Positions 1-9,340 of a stretch of 64,000 nt of DNA are shown in pieces. The stretch's first letter is position 1. The number at the start of each line of letters is the position of its first letter. The DNA is taken from positions 110,001 to 174,000 of the forward strand of contig WBZZ01004176.1 in assembly GCA_019918135.1 (NCBI GenBank). The letters are read 5' to 3'. The stretch comes from Paulinella micropora (lineage: Eukaryota > Cercozoa > Imbricatea > Euglyphida > Paulinellidae). The position numbers were made by a program, and so were the translations under genes. The notes under the pieces were generated by a model. That model did no database searches. It had not been told where the DNA came from and worked only from the letters and a program-made list of their open reading frames with translations.

Positions 1-35
1 AAATCAACATCATAAGAAATAATTAAGAAATCAAG
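1..35. repeat. left terminal inverted repeat of the Polinton-like element
   Basis: These 35 bases are the reverse complement of 21,241-21,275 with one mismatch (base 7). Looser similarity continues inward to about base 75, including a shared GACGAAGGA stretch. The repeat starts at the first base of the window, so its outer tip and any target-site duplication lie outside. Together with the right copy it brackets a 21.3-kb gene set typical of Polintons, which carry long terminal inverted repeats. Confidence 0.85.
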
Positions 36-163
36 TAGACAGCTAACGACGAAGGAGATAAATCAAAAAGGAAGCGAAATTCAAATATTAATCATTTAAT
101 TATTTATCATTTAATTAATTATCATCTAAAAAAATATAATAATAACTATATAGTATAAGAAAG

Positions 164-466
164 ATGGTGTTCATCGGAACGAAAGTCGTCGGGGTGACAT
201 TTGAGGGGAGACAAAATAATTTAATATATCTCATTCGCAATCTAAGAACGAATGTTTATATAGTGAAAGAACCGAATAATCAATTTGACAAAAATGCTAT
301 TAAAGTTGAAACAAGTGATGGAAAACATTTGGGTTATGTGGCGAAAGAACTAGCAAAAGAAATAAACGAGAAACTACCAGAAAAACGAAAAGTTCATTAT
401 AAAGTATATGGTGGCGGTCTAGGTAAGAATTACGGAATGGAGATAACAATTCAAGTGAAACAATAA
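164..466 (+). CDS. HIRAN-domain protein
   Basis: A 100-residue protein that is essentially one HIRAN domain. It opens with a TKVVGVTFEGRQ-type strand, has the REPNN-like core (KEPNNQFDKNAIKVE, residues about 37-51) and ends in the LGYVAKELA segment. HIRAN domains bind DNA ends in eukaryotic Rad5/HLTF and also occur as stand-alone proteins in phages and viruses, where a role in replication or repair is likely. The ATG at 164 is the first in frame, after an AT-rich leader. It is the first gene inside the left terminal repeat and is transcribed towards the polymerase gene. The function in this element is inferred from the family. Confidence 0.75.
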   Translation: MVFIGTKVVGVTFEGRQNNLIYLIRNLRTNVYIVKEPNNQFDKNAIKVETSDGKHLGYVAKELAKEINEKLPEKRKVHYKVYGGGLGKNYGMEITIQVKQ

Positions 467-553
467 GAATTAATTTTTAATTTATATAATTATGATTATT
501 ATTATATAACAATATGCATATAGAGTTTTAGAGTTTTGGTGAAGCTCGGTTGT

Positions 554-808
554 ATGCCATCACAAAGCGGACCAGTCGGCTCTGTAAAGTTAGGGCGACC
601 TGCTAAATATACATCTGATGAAGAAAAGAAAAAAGCTCATTACGAGGCTTCAAGAAGATATGTCTTAAAAAACCCAGAAATGTATAGAAAGGCAGGTGTT
701 TCATATTATGAAAGGAATAAAGAAGCAATATCGGCGAAAAGGAAGGAGCGATATGCTATGAAAAAGAAACAAAAAATGGAAAGTGTTGTAGAAGTTGAAA
801 TACGGTAA
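554..808 (+). CDS. small basic protein, putative DNA-binding
   Basis: An 84-residue Lys/Arg-rich protein. The frame is open from a TTG at 536, but the first ATG is at 554 (MPSQSGPVG) and is preferred. It contains a GRPAKY stretch resembling an AT-hook, followed by a helical, charged segment (YTSDEEKKKAHYEASRRY) and a C-terminal Lys-rich tail. Small proteins opening with GRPxKY are common in giant viruses and Polinton-like viruses, but their role is not known. It lies between the HIRAN gene and the polymerase on the same strand. Confidence 0.6.
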   Translation: MPSQSGPVGSVKLGRPAKYTSDEEKKKAHYEASRRYVLKNPEMYRKAGVSYYERNKEAISAKRKERYAMKKKQKMESVVEVEIR

Positions 809-959
809 AACTAATTACCCTTACAATTAATTATTTTTTTCCAATAAATTTTTTTTTCATTAATATAATTATCATCTAAACAAATAGCACAACCATAATA
901 TAAATCATTGGGATTAATTCCAAACCAAAAAATCTATTCCATAATATACCTCATACAAA

Positions 960-3900
960 ATGTCATACAAGCCACCTCTACCCCCTAGACCAAACAAGAA
1001 GAATGTGGAACTATTACAAGCGAAGGCTAAGCTGAGAAGGGTTGAAACGAAAGATAAAAGAAACCGCCAGGACCTTTTATCTAACATTCGTAGTAATACA
1101 AGGGTAAATCTCCGCGAGGCTAAGACTAGGGAAGCGAAGAGACGAGAGTTTAGAGCAAACGATTACGAAGTTAGAAGGGATAACCAGCTGAACTCTCTCA
1201 CATTCAAATTTAGGGACTTAGATATAAGCTTCTACGATACGGACACCTTGGAAGAGAAGGTATTGATACCCGCTATAAGATATGCCAGAAGGGAAGGGAT
1301 GACGAGTAATGCGGATGTCAATATATCTATAACATACTCCACCGCTCCTGCTAATGAGCGATACGACCACTATCTAAAAAAGAAAAGTTTTAATTCATTT
1401 CAACTCCGACAATACGATACCGTATTTATGGATGCTCTGAACGAGTTCAACATAAACAATATTGAAGCCAGCGATAGAGGATATGAAAGAAACATAAGAT
1501 ATGTGGAAATAACCATAGTTCAAGAAAACGGTGGAGGATGCTATGAAGGAAAAACCGAAAAGAGGGAGAAGGTTGAAGAAGGTAGAAAGATATCTCCGCC
1601 AAGCAAAAATAACAACTGCTTATTCTTCTTATGTAAGGATATTCTAAATATTAAACCAATGAACAAGAACCGATGTAATATCGTCCGAGCTGAATTCAAC
1701 CTTCCACCAAACTCGCCAATACCATTTTCAATAGCGGTTGAAATATTGAAAAAATATGTTAAGGAAGGGAAAACATATGAAATAACCGACCATATTATGA
1801 AGCAGACATTCAGCACAAATGAAGAAGGGCAGGAACCCGACAAACTAATCTTTTTGGAGAATAACCATTATTACGGATTGGTTAAGCAATTCAAGAAGCG
1901 GTGCGAAGACTGCTTAAAGTTATATTTGAACAAACATAAATGTAATCTCAACAGGAAAAAATTTGCTGATATTAGATTGAAAAAGAATGGTAAAAGACAC
2001 TTAATAACTAAACTACACACAGAAGAAAAAATAAATAACGACCAAGTTCTCCATTACGATTTGGAAACATTTAGAAATAAAACATCGCCGGTCGGATACG
2101 ATATCCACGACTGCTACATAGTCGGATATACTCAGGGGTCTGAGGGTTTCAAATACATAGCTGGTAAAGATTGTATCAGTCAATTCGTAGACCTACTAAT
2201 AGAACGAGGCGAGAAGGCAAAAGCAGGATGGGTGCCGAAGGACAAAAAAGATAAACCGCCCGTTCTATATGTTAATGGTTTTAACGCAGCGAACTTTGAC
2301 CACTACTTCATACATCAAGAATTAATCAGAAGGGGTATTAAGATTAAGTCTTCAAAAATTAACAACGGCTCTATTATCTGCTTAGAGTTTGAAAATGTTA
2401 AGATGTGGGATATGTGTAAGCATACCCAAGGAAGTCTTAAAGCAAATCTGGAAAGTATGGGGTGTGAAATCCTCAAAGGCGACTTTGACCACGAGCAAGC
2501 CCGCAGATGGGAAGATATGGAAGAAAAGATGAAGCAAGACTGTTTGGCTTATCTAAGGAATGATGTTATGGGTTTGAAGGAATTATACGATAAGTTAAAC
2601 ACAACGATATTTACAGCTCACAAAGTCAATCTAACTTCATACATCTCAACTTCAAGTCTCGCTTTTAACATATGGAAAAAATATGTAGACGGTAAATACG
2701 AGGTGAGACTTCCAACGGTGGAGCAGGAAAGAGCATTTAGAAAAGCGATTATCGGCGGAAGGACTTACCCATCTAAGAGGCGGTTCATTTCTAAGCAGTA
2801 TGAAAGATATTTGAAAAAAGAGATATCCTTTGACGATATAATTGACTACCTCGTTGATGCGGATGTCGTATCTCTATATCCAACCGCGATGTTGTTAGCT
2901 TTTATGGTTGGCGACATACTGGAAACAATCGGACCATTTGACCCGCGAAATCTTCAAATCGGTATTTACAACCTTGACTACATCTCACCCAAAAACATAT
3001 TACATTCAAGGATTGGACAGCGAGACAAAATGGGGTCTCTTAAATGGCGACTAGAAGATATGAAGGACCAATGGCTGACGAGTGTAGATATTGAGGATAT
3101 GGTAGCAGAAGGATACGAAGTTCGCATTCATAAAGGATATTACACTGCCAAATCTGAATGTGTCTTCAAACAATACATAGACGATATGTTCAAGGCAAAG
3201 GAAAATGCTGAGAAAGGTAGTCCGCAATATTTGCTCGCCAAGTTGTTTATGAATAGTCTATACGGTAAGATGATACAGAGACCGATACCTTCAATAACAA
3301 CATATATACAAACTAACGAAGAATACTGGAAATTCTGGAATAGTAATCAAATAACTGACATTGTTAAATTTACGGACCAACAAGGAAAAGATTTATGGCA
3401 CATATCGGGCTTACCTCGCAATCCGATATTATTAGAGAGTAGCATAACAAAGCCTTCACACTATGGGGCATTCATACTAGCATACAGCCGCCGCATTATG
3501 TATAATTATATTAAGGAAGCAAACCCGAACAGAACCATTGAAGATGACTTTTACTACACCGACACAGACAGCTTACAAATCCACGCGAGATGTGCCAAGT
3601 ATGTAAAGAATATGGGTAATAAGAAACTCGGCGGAATAGGGGACGACTTAGGTGATGGTTGTAAGATTATAAAAGGTGTGTGGATAGCACCAAAACTATA
3701 TATGTTAGAATTCACGACGAAGGATGCCTTTACTGCTGGTATGACCAAAAACGACCTCAAACACATATCAAAGGGTGTTCATATAGAAACTGCTGAAAAT
3801 GGAGTTAAAAGATATTTCCATTTTAGGGGTAAAGGATTAGATGCTCATCAGCTAAACTATGATGTATATGATAAGATGGATAAAGGCGGTAGCATTGAAA

Positions 3901-4085
3901 ATGTAAAGGGCTTTCAAATGAAAAAAATACACATTGATAGAAACAGCAAACAACAACAAGTCCCACATTTTAGCATTTTACATATGACGAATGTTAAAAA
4001 ACAAGTTAATGAGAATAAATGGGCGGGCCGTAAGTTCATTAACGATAATGACAGCATACCGCTCGGCTTCCACATTCGCGGTTGA
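960..4085 (+). CDS. POLB: protein-primed family B DNA polymerase
   Basis: A 1041-residue polymerase of the protein-primed PolB type that replicates Polintons, adenoviruses and phi29. All exonuclease and polymerase motifs can be read: Exo I DLE (D367, E369), Exo II with NAANFDHY, Exo III YLRND, motif A DADVVSLYP (D635), motif B KLFMNSLYG (K761) and motif C YTDTDS (D868, D870). Intact catalytic residues and an uninterrupted frame suggest a functional gene. The first roughly 350 residues are a basic extension upstream of the exonuclease; in Polintons this region can supply the terminal protein or a further nuclease, but no such domain was recognised here. It ends one base before the convergent lipase gene. 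Confidence 0.95.
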   Translation: MSYKPPLPPRPNKKNVELLQAKAKLRRVETKDKRNRQDLLSNIRSNTRVNLREAKTREAKRREFRANDYEVRRDNQLNSLTFKFRDLDISFYDTDTLEEKVLIPAIRYARREGMTSNADVNISITYSTAPANERYDHYLKKKSFNSFQLRQYDTVFMDALNEFNINNIEASDRGYERNIRYVEITIVQENGGGCYEGKTEKREKVEEGRKISPPSKNNNCLFFLCKDILNIKPMNKNRCNIVRAEFNLPPNSPIPFSIAVEILKKYVKEGKTYEITDHIMKQTFSTNEEGQEPDKLIFLENNHYYGLVKQFKKRCEDCLKLYLNKHKCNLNRKKFADIRLKKNGKRHLITKLHTEEKINNDQVLHYDLETFRNKTSPVGYDIHDCYIVGYTQGSEGFKYIAGKDCISQFVDLLIERGEKAKAGWVPKDKKDKPPVLYVNGFNAANFDHYFIHQELIRRGIKIKSSKINNGSIICLEFENVKMWDMCKHTQGSLKANLESMGCEILKGDFDHEQARRWEDMEEKMKQDCLAYLRNDVMGLKELYDKLNTTIFTAHKVNLTSYISTSSLAFNIWKKYVDGKYEVRLPTVEQERAFRKAIIGGRTYPSKRRFISKQYERYLKKEISFDDIIDYLVDADVVSLYPTAMLLAFMVGDILETIGPFDPRNLQIGIYNLDYISPKNILHSRIGQRDKMGSLKWRLEDMKDQWLTSVDIEDMVAEGYEVRIHKGYYTAKSECVFKQYIDDMFKAKENAEKGSPQYLLAKLFMNSLYGKMIQRPIPSITTYIQTNEEYWKFWNSNQITDIVKFTDQQGKDLWHISGLPRNPILLESSITKPSHYGAFILAYSRRIMYNYIKEANPNRTIEDDFYYTDTDSLQIHARCAKYVKNMGNKKLGGIGDDLGDGCKIIKGVWIAPKLYMLEFTTKDAFTAGMTKNDLKHISKGVHIETAENGVKRYFHFRGKGLDAHQLNYDVYDKMDKGGSIENVKGFQMKKIHIDRNSKQQQVPHFSILHMTNVKKQVNENKWAGRKFINDNDSIPLGFHIRG

Positions 4086-4086
4086 A

Positions 4087-4776
4087 TTATAGATATATTT
4101 TTTTGGCTCCTTTCCCTTTGAAGCTCCTGATTGTATGAATTCCTTTTTTTGGTTTCACTAGCTTAGTATTTACCGCCGTAGCACCCATTAACGATACGGG
4201 GTCAAATGCTGTTCGGTAGTTTGTGGCTAGCTTCGCGGTCTTCGCCCTCTTCCCTTTTGGATTTACCTTAACTGCTACTCGGTCAATCACTCCCTCAATG
4301 AGGTCCTTCGTGCTACTGCCTTTGTTGTATGTGGTCGCCCTTACACCAGTTTGTCGGCTCAGGTCTTTCGCAATAGTTCCTCCAAGGCTATGACCAGTAA
4401 GCTCTACGTTATCTTTACCATATTTTTTTATAACCTCATCAACCAACTTCTGTTCTTCTTTATATCTTGGTGTTCTTTTTAATACTCCTTTAACCAATGC
4501 GACATCTGTGAGTAAGTCTCGCTTATCCACACTTCCTCTAAATGCTACAATAGCTTTGCCATCTTTTTCATATACTGTTGATTTCTCTTTGCTAGCGACT
4601 GGCTTCCATCCGTCAGCACCTTTTCTATCCGACGAGGGCGAATAGACATCCTCCGACAAATCCGCATTACCTCCCTTTTGTTTTCTGTATGCCTTACCAG
4701 CTTTTTTCAATGCTTCACCATAGGTTATACCGTGTTTAGCTGAGTAAGCCTTTACAAAGATTATCCACTCAGACAT
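4087..4776 (-). CDS. class-3-like lipase/esterase
   Basis: A 229-residue alpha/beta hydrolase. It has the nucleophile elbow GHSLGG (S130) and an upstream oxyanion-type FRGS (residues 79-82). D192 (FDPVS) and H214 are reasonable triad candidates. The N-terminal 40 residues (WIIFVKAYSAKHGITYGEAL) match a short conserved segment that often starts virion-associated proteins of Polinton-like and giant viruses. Lipases are recurrent cargo in virophages and Polinton-like viruses and may act on host membranes during entry or exit; that role is inference. It is convergent with the polymerase gene, with almost no spacer, and divergent from the small gene at 4864. Confidence 0.8.
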   Translation of the reverse strand: MSEWIIFVKAYSAKHGITYGEALKKAGKAYRKQKGGNADLSEDVYSPSSDRKGADGWKPVASKEKSTVYEKDGKAIVAFRGSVDKRDLLTDVALVKGVLKRTPRYKEEQKLVDEVIKKYGKDNVELTGHSLGGTIAKDLSRQTGVRATTYNKGSSTKDLIEGVIDRVAVKVNPKGKRAKTAKLATNYRTAFDPVSLMGATAVNTKLVKPKKGIHTIRSFKGKGAKKIYL

Positions 4777-4863
4777 TATATATTTATTTTTATTTTTTTC
4801 CTGCCTCCTATATACACTCCGCCCTATATCGCCGTAGGAGGTATTTTTGGATTATAATATACG

Positions 4864-5046
4864 ATGAGCGAAGCAAAAAAAGAAATTCCCACCGAAGAGG
4901 AAGAAGTAAATAAAACTCTACAATATGGAAAATATAAAAAAATGAAAATTGAAGATGTTGCCAAGATTGACAAAGAATATCTAGAATGGCTAGTTCAACA
5001 GCCTTATTTTAAGAATAAAGACGAAGTGAAAAAGTTTTTATCGTAG
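4864..5046 (+). CDS. small ExoX C-terminal-like (DUF3820-type) protein
   Basis: A 60-residue protein whose core (QYGKYKKMKIEDVAKIDKEY, then LEWLVQQ) matches the short domain found at the C-terminus of exonuclease X and as stand-alone DUF3820-type proteins: a GKYKxxxIxxVxxxDxxYLxWL pattern. The N-terminus is acidic. The molecular function of the stand-alone form is unknown. Its 3' end overlaps the convergent gene at 5038 by 9 bases, as expected in a compact viral element. Confidence 0.65.
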   Translation: MSEAKKEIPTEEEEVNKTLQYGKYKKMKIEDVAKIDKEYLEWLVQQPYFKNKDEVKKFLS

Positions 5047-5673
5047 GTAATACATTTTTCCTCTTATATTGATTTCTTTTTTTATAACCCGCAATATTGC
5101 TTTCTGTTTGTGGAAGTCGCTAAATTTGGTGAAATGCGGTTCTTTTAATAAGCCGTCTTCAACTTCTAATTCTCTATTAACTTCAAGGTATTGTTGAAGG
5201 ATATCTTTGAATTGTATGATGTCAAAGTGGTGGTCAATATGGACATCAACCCGCTCATATATATCACCGCTTATTTCGCATATGTATCGCGGTTCTACGA
5301 ATACATCAATAGCCATAAGGTCAAGATATTCTTGTATTTGCGGTCTTATTGTATTCCTGCTCGCATCTTTTATTACTCTCGCCATTTTTTTTAATTTGCT
5401 AAGACCTATGAGTTCAACACAGCAATTCCACGAAAACGGCTTACCATCTACACGAAAGTGTTTGCTTCCTGTTGTCAAATTACTTTCAACATCAACGATG
5501 CCATTTTTTAGACAAGGGTGATGTGTTATTAGGTCTAGCACGAAATTGCTATCTTCTGGGTTCAGCACTTCACCATCGTTATATTTGTTTATCATTCTTC
5601 TTATGTAGGATTTGATAGATGTTTTTGTTAGAAACCGCCTACCACCCACAACATACAACTTACGACTATACAT
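5038..5673 (-). CDS. DUF3223/HNH-like protein
   Basis: A 211-residue protein. The first half (TKTSIKSYIRRM, INKYNDGEVL, FVLDLITHHP) has the layout of the DUF3223 (DCL-type) domain. It is followed by a phosphate-fold-like segment ending in GKPFSWNCCVELIG. Near residues 136-160 the sequence CEISGDIYERVDVHIDHH and then FKDILQQYL looks like the HNH-like half seen in some DUF3223 proteins. A nuclease role is possible but not shown. It starts from a clear ATG and shares the minus strand with the GIY-YIG gene upstream. Confidence 0.5.
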   Translation of the reverse strand: MYSRKLYVVGGRRFLTKTSIKSYIRRMINKYNDGEVLNPEDSNFVLDLITHHPCLKNGIVDVESNLTTGSKHFRVDGKPFSWNCCVELIGLSKLKKMARVIKDASRNTIRPQIQEYLDLMAIDVFVEPRYICEISGDIYERVDVHIDHHFDIIQFKDILQQYLEVNRELEVEDGLLKEPHFTKFSDFHKQKAILRVIKKEINIRGKMYYLR

Positions 5674-5729
5674 TACTATATATTATCATTCAGAAAAAAT
5701 TATTACAAAAATTAATTAATTAGTATTTT

Positions 5730-6239
5730 CTACAAGTGATTTAATTCATTATGGCATCTTATAACCCATTTTAAATGATATGTAGAATGTCTATGTCTTT
5801 TTCTGTGTGAATGAACAATTCGTCTTCCACAAGGGCATTCAACTTTTTTTAGATTATGGGCTCTCAATCTTTCCTTATGAATTTCTTTGTATTGTCTATT
5901 ATATTCTTTTTTATTCTGATTACACGGGACGGTGATACCAGTTTTAAAATTATCGTTTATACACTTTGTGTGTCTTATCCAGTATCCTTCTCTCTGTTCT
6001 AATTCAAGGTGGCTATCACAGGGGAAAGCTTCAATCAATTCAATCCGATAGTCATTCCTTTCTATAATTGAATATGAATAAGTGTAATTTGTTTTTCCTT
6101 TATTGTATTCATTCAAAAGATATTTGTGAGATTTGACTCTCTGCTCTAATGTTTTAATCGTGCTTCCGATATACACCTCACCAGTCTTATTGCAGATAAG
6201 TTTGTAGATTTTTCCGTTCTGATATTTGTTGTAGTTCAT
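5730..6239 (-). CDS. GIY-YIG endonuclease
   Basis: A 169-residue GIY-YIG family nuclease. The signature appears as KIYKL (GIY position) and VYIGST (YIG position) within the first 27 residues. These are followed by the conserved Arg helix (LEQRVKSHK) and a catalytic-type Glu further on. The C-terminal third is Cys/His-rich (CPCGRRIVHSHRKRHRH), resembling a small zinc-binding module. GIY-YIG genes occur in phages, giant viruses and Polinton-like elements as homing or repair nucleases. Length and start (ATG at 6239) fit the family. Confidence 0.85.
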   Translation of the reverse strand: MNYNKYQNGKIYKLICNKTGEVYIGSTIKTLEQRVKSHKYLLNEYNKGKTNYTYSYSIIERNDYRIELIEAFPCDSHLELEQREGYWIRHTKCINDNFKTGITVPCNQNKKEYNRQYKEIHKERLRAHNLKKVECPCGRRIVHSHRKRHRHSTYHLKWVIRCHNELNHL

Positions 6240-6297
6240 TTTATATAATGGTTGGAGTTTATGTTTAATATAAAATTACTCCATCCATCCATCCACA

Positions 6298-7536
6298 TCA
6301 CTGATCTTCAATAAAATTAACTATAACACTCACATTGCTTCCATTATTAACAGTAGATAAAGACTGTTGTAAAAATGTTAGATTTTCGCCAGGTGCGAGT
6401 TGAATGTCATAGGTTCGCAGGTCAATAAGCTGGCTAGAAGTAGCATTAACATACAGTTTAAGGATAACATCCGTTATAGTGGCACCACCAAGAGCAGTCG
6501 CAGAGGTGTCCTTTGATACGATTGAAGTAGTGGCATCAATATCCGCAAAGTTCTGTCCCGTAAGTGTGCCAGTCGTTTTCACAATTCGCACTTTATTAAC
6601 TTTACTGTCTTCGTTTGATATGCTTACGAGAGTTGGATAAACTATTGAATAATTAGTCGCACCACCATTAAAAGTTGTTTTATTTTTTATGCTGAGAATT
6701 GGGCTTTCAGTGGTGCTTGCCTTTTCATCTCCTTCCGCTTCGTTTGATATGCTTGAATTAATAGTGTTAGTTCCTTCAATAAATAACCCAACACTCGCGG
6801 TTTTAAGGATTTGAATTCCAGTAGTAGCATCATTTCTCATTATAGCCGTAAAAGGTAATGTAGTATTTCGCAGACTTACACCAGTATTATCATTCGCATA
6901 CTTAATCATATGGACTAGCTGAAATTCGCCAGTCTCTGGGTTCTCAATTGAAAACTTAATAGCACCAAAGCCCAAATATTGAAATTGAATTTGAAATACA
7001 TTTCCCTTACTCCAATCCAAGAGAGGCATATCGCCTGTTCCATCGCAGGGGTCATCCCAATCTTCTTGGTCAATATAATTGGCGGTTCCTCCTTTACAAT
7101 GTAGAATATTCATCCCTACCTCGTTTTTGTAAAAATAAAATCCATCTTCAAAATCGTTTCCTATTCCGATAAATGAATAGTGTGCTTTCGCATCATCCGT
7201 CGTCCATAAAGCAGTGAAGCGACACATAACTCCCATACCCGTTCTGTATTTTATTTTTCTTTTGCTCACCAGAGAGGCATCCGCAGTCGCGCTGGCAGTC
7301 GTTTTCAATTCAGCCATATTCGCATTAAATGAAACTGTCGCCTTTGTTTCTGTTTTCATCCATATCCGTGTATTAACGGTATAGGGGAAGATTTCCTGTA
7401 ATACTGGTGTTAATTGTGCGGTTGTAGTTTCGCCAAAGGCGGTTTTCATATTATCAATGTGTCCGCCATATCCAACTTTGAGATTTACGAAGTCTCCGAC
7501 AGGATTTTGGGCGACTAAATTTCGTTGGTGAGACAT
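6298..7536 (-). CDS. putative virion surface/fibre-like structural protein
   Basis: A 412-residue protein, beta-rich by eye and lacking membrane segments. The ATG at 7536 (MSHQRN) is chosen because the open frame beyond it is only the leader hairpin. The middle part (FIGIGNDFEDGFYFY, then FQIQFQYLGFGAIKFSIENP and VHMIKYANDNTGVSL) resembles a domain found in phage and giant-virus virion proteins, with a WLGFGAI-type core. It sits next to the major capsid gene, on the same strand and with the same leader hairpin. This supports a late structural role, perhaps receptor binding. It is not one of the core Polinton capsid proteins. Confidence 0.6.
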   Translation of the reverse strand: MSHQRNLVAQNPVGDFVNLKVGYGGHIDNMKTAFGETTTAQLTPVLQEIFPYTVNTRIWMKTETKATVSFNANMAELKTTASATADASLVSKRKIKYRTGMGVMCRFTALWTTDDAKAHYSFIGIGNDFEDGFYFYKNEVGMNILHCKGGTANYIDQEDWDDPCDGTGDMPLLDWSKGNVFQIQFQYLGFGAIKFSIENPETGEFQLVHMIKYANDNTGVSLRNTTLPFTAIMRNDATTGIQILKTASVGLFIEGTNTINSSISNEAEGDEKASTTESPILSIKNKTTFNGGATNYSIVYPTLVSISNEDSKVNKVRIVKTTGTLTGQNFADIDATTSIVSKDTSATALGGATITDVILKLYVNATSSQLIDLRTYDIQLAPGENLTFLQQSLSTVNNGSNVSVIVNFIEDQ

Positions 7537-7537
7537 T

Positions 7538-7601
7538 GTAGGTGCTTTTTTTTCAAAAACCACCTACGACCTCAAAAAAATGTTTTGTGTAAGTTCCTAT
7601 A
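7538..7601 (-). promoter_or_regulatory. leader hairpin and TATAGGAAC motif of the 6298-7536 gene
   Basis: On the minus strand TATAGGAAC lies at 7601-7593. It is followed by a hairpin with arms GTAGGTG and CACCTAC (7567-7538) enclosing a T5/A8 inner pair; the right arm ends one base before the ATG. The same arrangement precedes the major capsid gene and the 14486 gene with arms GTAAGTG/CACTTAC, so the base change is compensated in both arms. Confidence 0.65.
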
Positions 7602-7653
7602 TTCCAAGAAAAAAATAAATTAAATTTTTAATATTACTTCCGCGGTGGGGGTT

Positions 7654-9228
7654 TTACGAGATTGTAATTACATTTTCCTTCACACTCACAGTTCGCTGAG
7701 TAATAGCCAGAGTGAAGTGAGAATGGACTTTGTTTCGGCAGGTTCCAATAAACTCCCATCGCCGTTCCTGAGTTAAGTCAAGCCCGCTAATCTCGTTCTG
7801 GTCCTTGCTCCACAGAGGACGGTTGTTGTCCCAGCAATTAGCATAAACCCAGTTGTATTGATACACATTAGAATTCATCAAGGCACTACCCTCCAACCTC
7901 GGCTTCATAATCATATAGTCTTCAAGGTTAGCCACAGATACATCAAATTCTTCCTGTCTCGCTCCATCAAGGGTAGTGTAGAATGAGACAACCTTTCGCT
8001 TAGCATCGGCAACAACAGCACCCGTAGCAGACCGCTCATCATTTACATCATTGTCATAAGCGGTATTTACACTTTCGGTAGAATGAAACACACTGTGATA
8101 AATCTTCTTCAACCTCTGCCCGTGCCCGCGGTCAAATCGCATAATAATGTTTTGGTTTTCAGTTGATTTACCATCGCTAGCAGTTCCAATAGTATTCTTA
8201 TACACATAGGGATAATCAATATCAAAACTCATACCACCGCCCGCAATCTGGCTTTGAATAGATTGAATAACACCAGGGTTCTGCTCAACAGCAAGAAACA
8301 AGTTAAGATTGCTCACAGCAACATCCTCAGCACCAGCAGCGATGTTAGCACCACCACCAGGACTTAGCGGGTCAGCACCAGAATAATAAATCTTCGCAGA
8401 GCCGTTCCAGACAATTCGCATCGTCAAAATCTCAGGAAACATAATAGTTTTATCAAGGGCGAAAATAGTGTTGTAAAGCATACCAAGATTAAGCTTGATT
8501 TTAATAGCCATATCACCACCACCAAGACCATTACCCAAAGCACCAGCAGTAAAATACTTCGCCTCACTGTAAGGCACATTAACGGGTAGTGAAGTTCCAG
8601 TTCCAGCCGCGATGAGAGCATCGTTATGACGGCGGGCATTAGTTGAAGGAGGACCGATAGCACTAGCAATAGCATTTCCATAAACATTCAATGTCGCACG
8701 AAGGTGAGCATCAGTGTCAATGCTACCAGCCACAGTCGCAGCACTAGCAGTCTGACCAGCAAGAACAAGATTATCAAATCCAGTTTCCGCCCTACTGTCA
8801 GCATTACACTTTTGAAGCATACAGCCAGCACCAGTGCCGACATCGTGGTTTTCAAGTGCGAGAAAGTCTTTAAGCGAAGTCTCAGGCTTCCAAATCATCT
8901 TCGTAATATTTCCAACATAGTTCAAATCGCACAGATAAACTCCGCTACGGGTTTGAAGTTGAATTTGTCTAATAGGAGCAAGGCAATCCATATAAGCCTT
9001 GTTGTATTTAGTATCCGTGTCTGGGATAGTGTAAGTAAAACTCAGAACTGACCTAGCCAAGTTAAATGGGCGACTAATAAGGTCAAATGTGCTTTCTTGT
9101 CCTCCCGCGGAGGTAATAGTGACATTTCCATTACTGCTTTCTCGTGGGTTAAGCTTATTCAAACGATAAGAAGCACTGATGTAGTCAGTCTTGCTGAAAT
9201 CTAGTTCTCCGCCGTGCTGAGTTGGCAT
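7654..9228 (-). CDS. MCP: major capsid protein (double jelly roll)
   Basis: A 524-residue protein from the ATG at 9228 (MPTQHGGELD). The segment GGQESTFDLISRPFNLARS followed by LSFTYTIP matches the start of the first jelly roll in Polinton-like virus and virophage capsid proteins. Length, beta-rich Gly/Asn/Thr composition and position beside the penton-like gene, protease and ATPase fit the morphogenesis module. No frameshift is seen. A profile or structure comparison would be needed to prove the double jelly-roll fold. It has the conserved leader hairpin upstream, consistent with coordinated late expression. Confidence 0.8.
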   Translation of the reverse strand: MPTQHGGELDFSKTDYISASYRLNKLNPRESSNGNVTITSAGGQESTFDLISRPFNLARSVLSFTYTIPDTDTKYNKAYMDCLAPIRQIQLQTRSGVYLCDLNYVGNITKMIWKPETSLKDFLALENHDVGTGAGCMLQKCNADSRAETGFDNLVLAGQTASAATVAGSIDTDAHLRATLNVYGNAIASAIGPPSTNARRHNDALIAAGTGTSLPVNVPYSEAKYFTAGALGNGLGGGDMAIKIKLNLGMLYNTIFALDKTIMFPEILTMRIVWNGSAKIYYSGADPLSPGGGANIAAGAEDVAVSNLNLFLAVEQNPGVIQSIQSQIAGGGMSFDIDYPYVYKNTIGTASDGKSTENQNIIMRFDRGHGQRLKKIYHSVFHSTESVNTAYDNDVNDERSATGAVVADAKRKVVSFYTTLDGARQEEFDVSVANLEDYMIMKPRLEGSALMNSNVYQYNWVYANCWDNNRPLWSKDQNEISGLDLTQERRWEFIGTCRNKVHSHFTLAITQRTVSVKENVITIS

Positions 9229-9235
9229 TTTGTGT

Positions 9236-9298
9236 GTAAGTGCTTTTTTTTCAAAAACCACTTACAATCTCAAAAACGATTTTTAAAAGGTTCCTATA
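9236..9298 (-). promoter_or_regulatory. leader hairpin and TATAGGAAC motif of the major capsid gene
   Basis: On the minus strand TATAGGAAC (9298-9290) is followed by arms GTAAGTG and CACTTAC (9265-9236), with T5 and A8 runs forming an inner stem. The hairpin ends seven bases before the ATG at 9228. The 30 bases around it are nearly identical to those upstream of the 14486 gene. Confidence 0.65.
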
Positions 9299-9340
9299 TC
9301 TTAACCTGAGAAAAAATAAATAATTCCAAAATTAAATTAA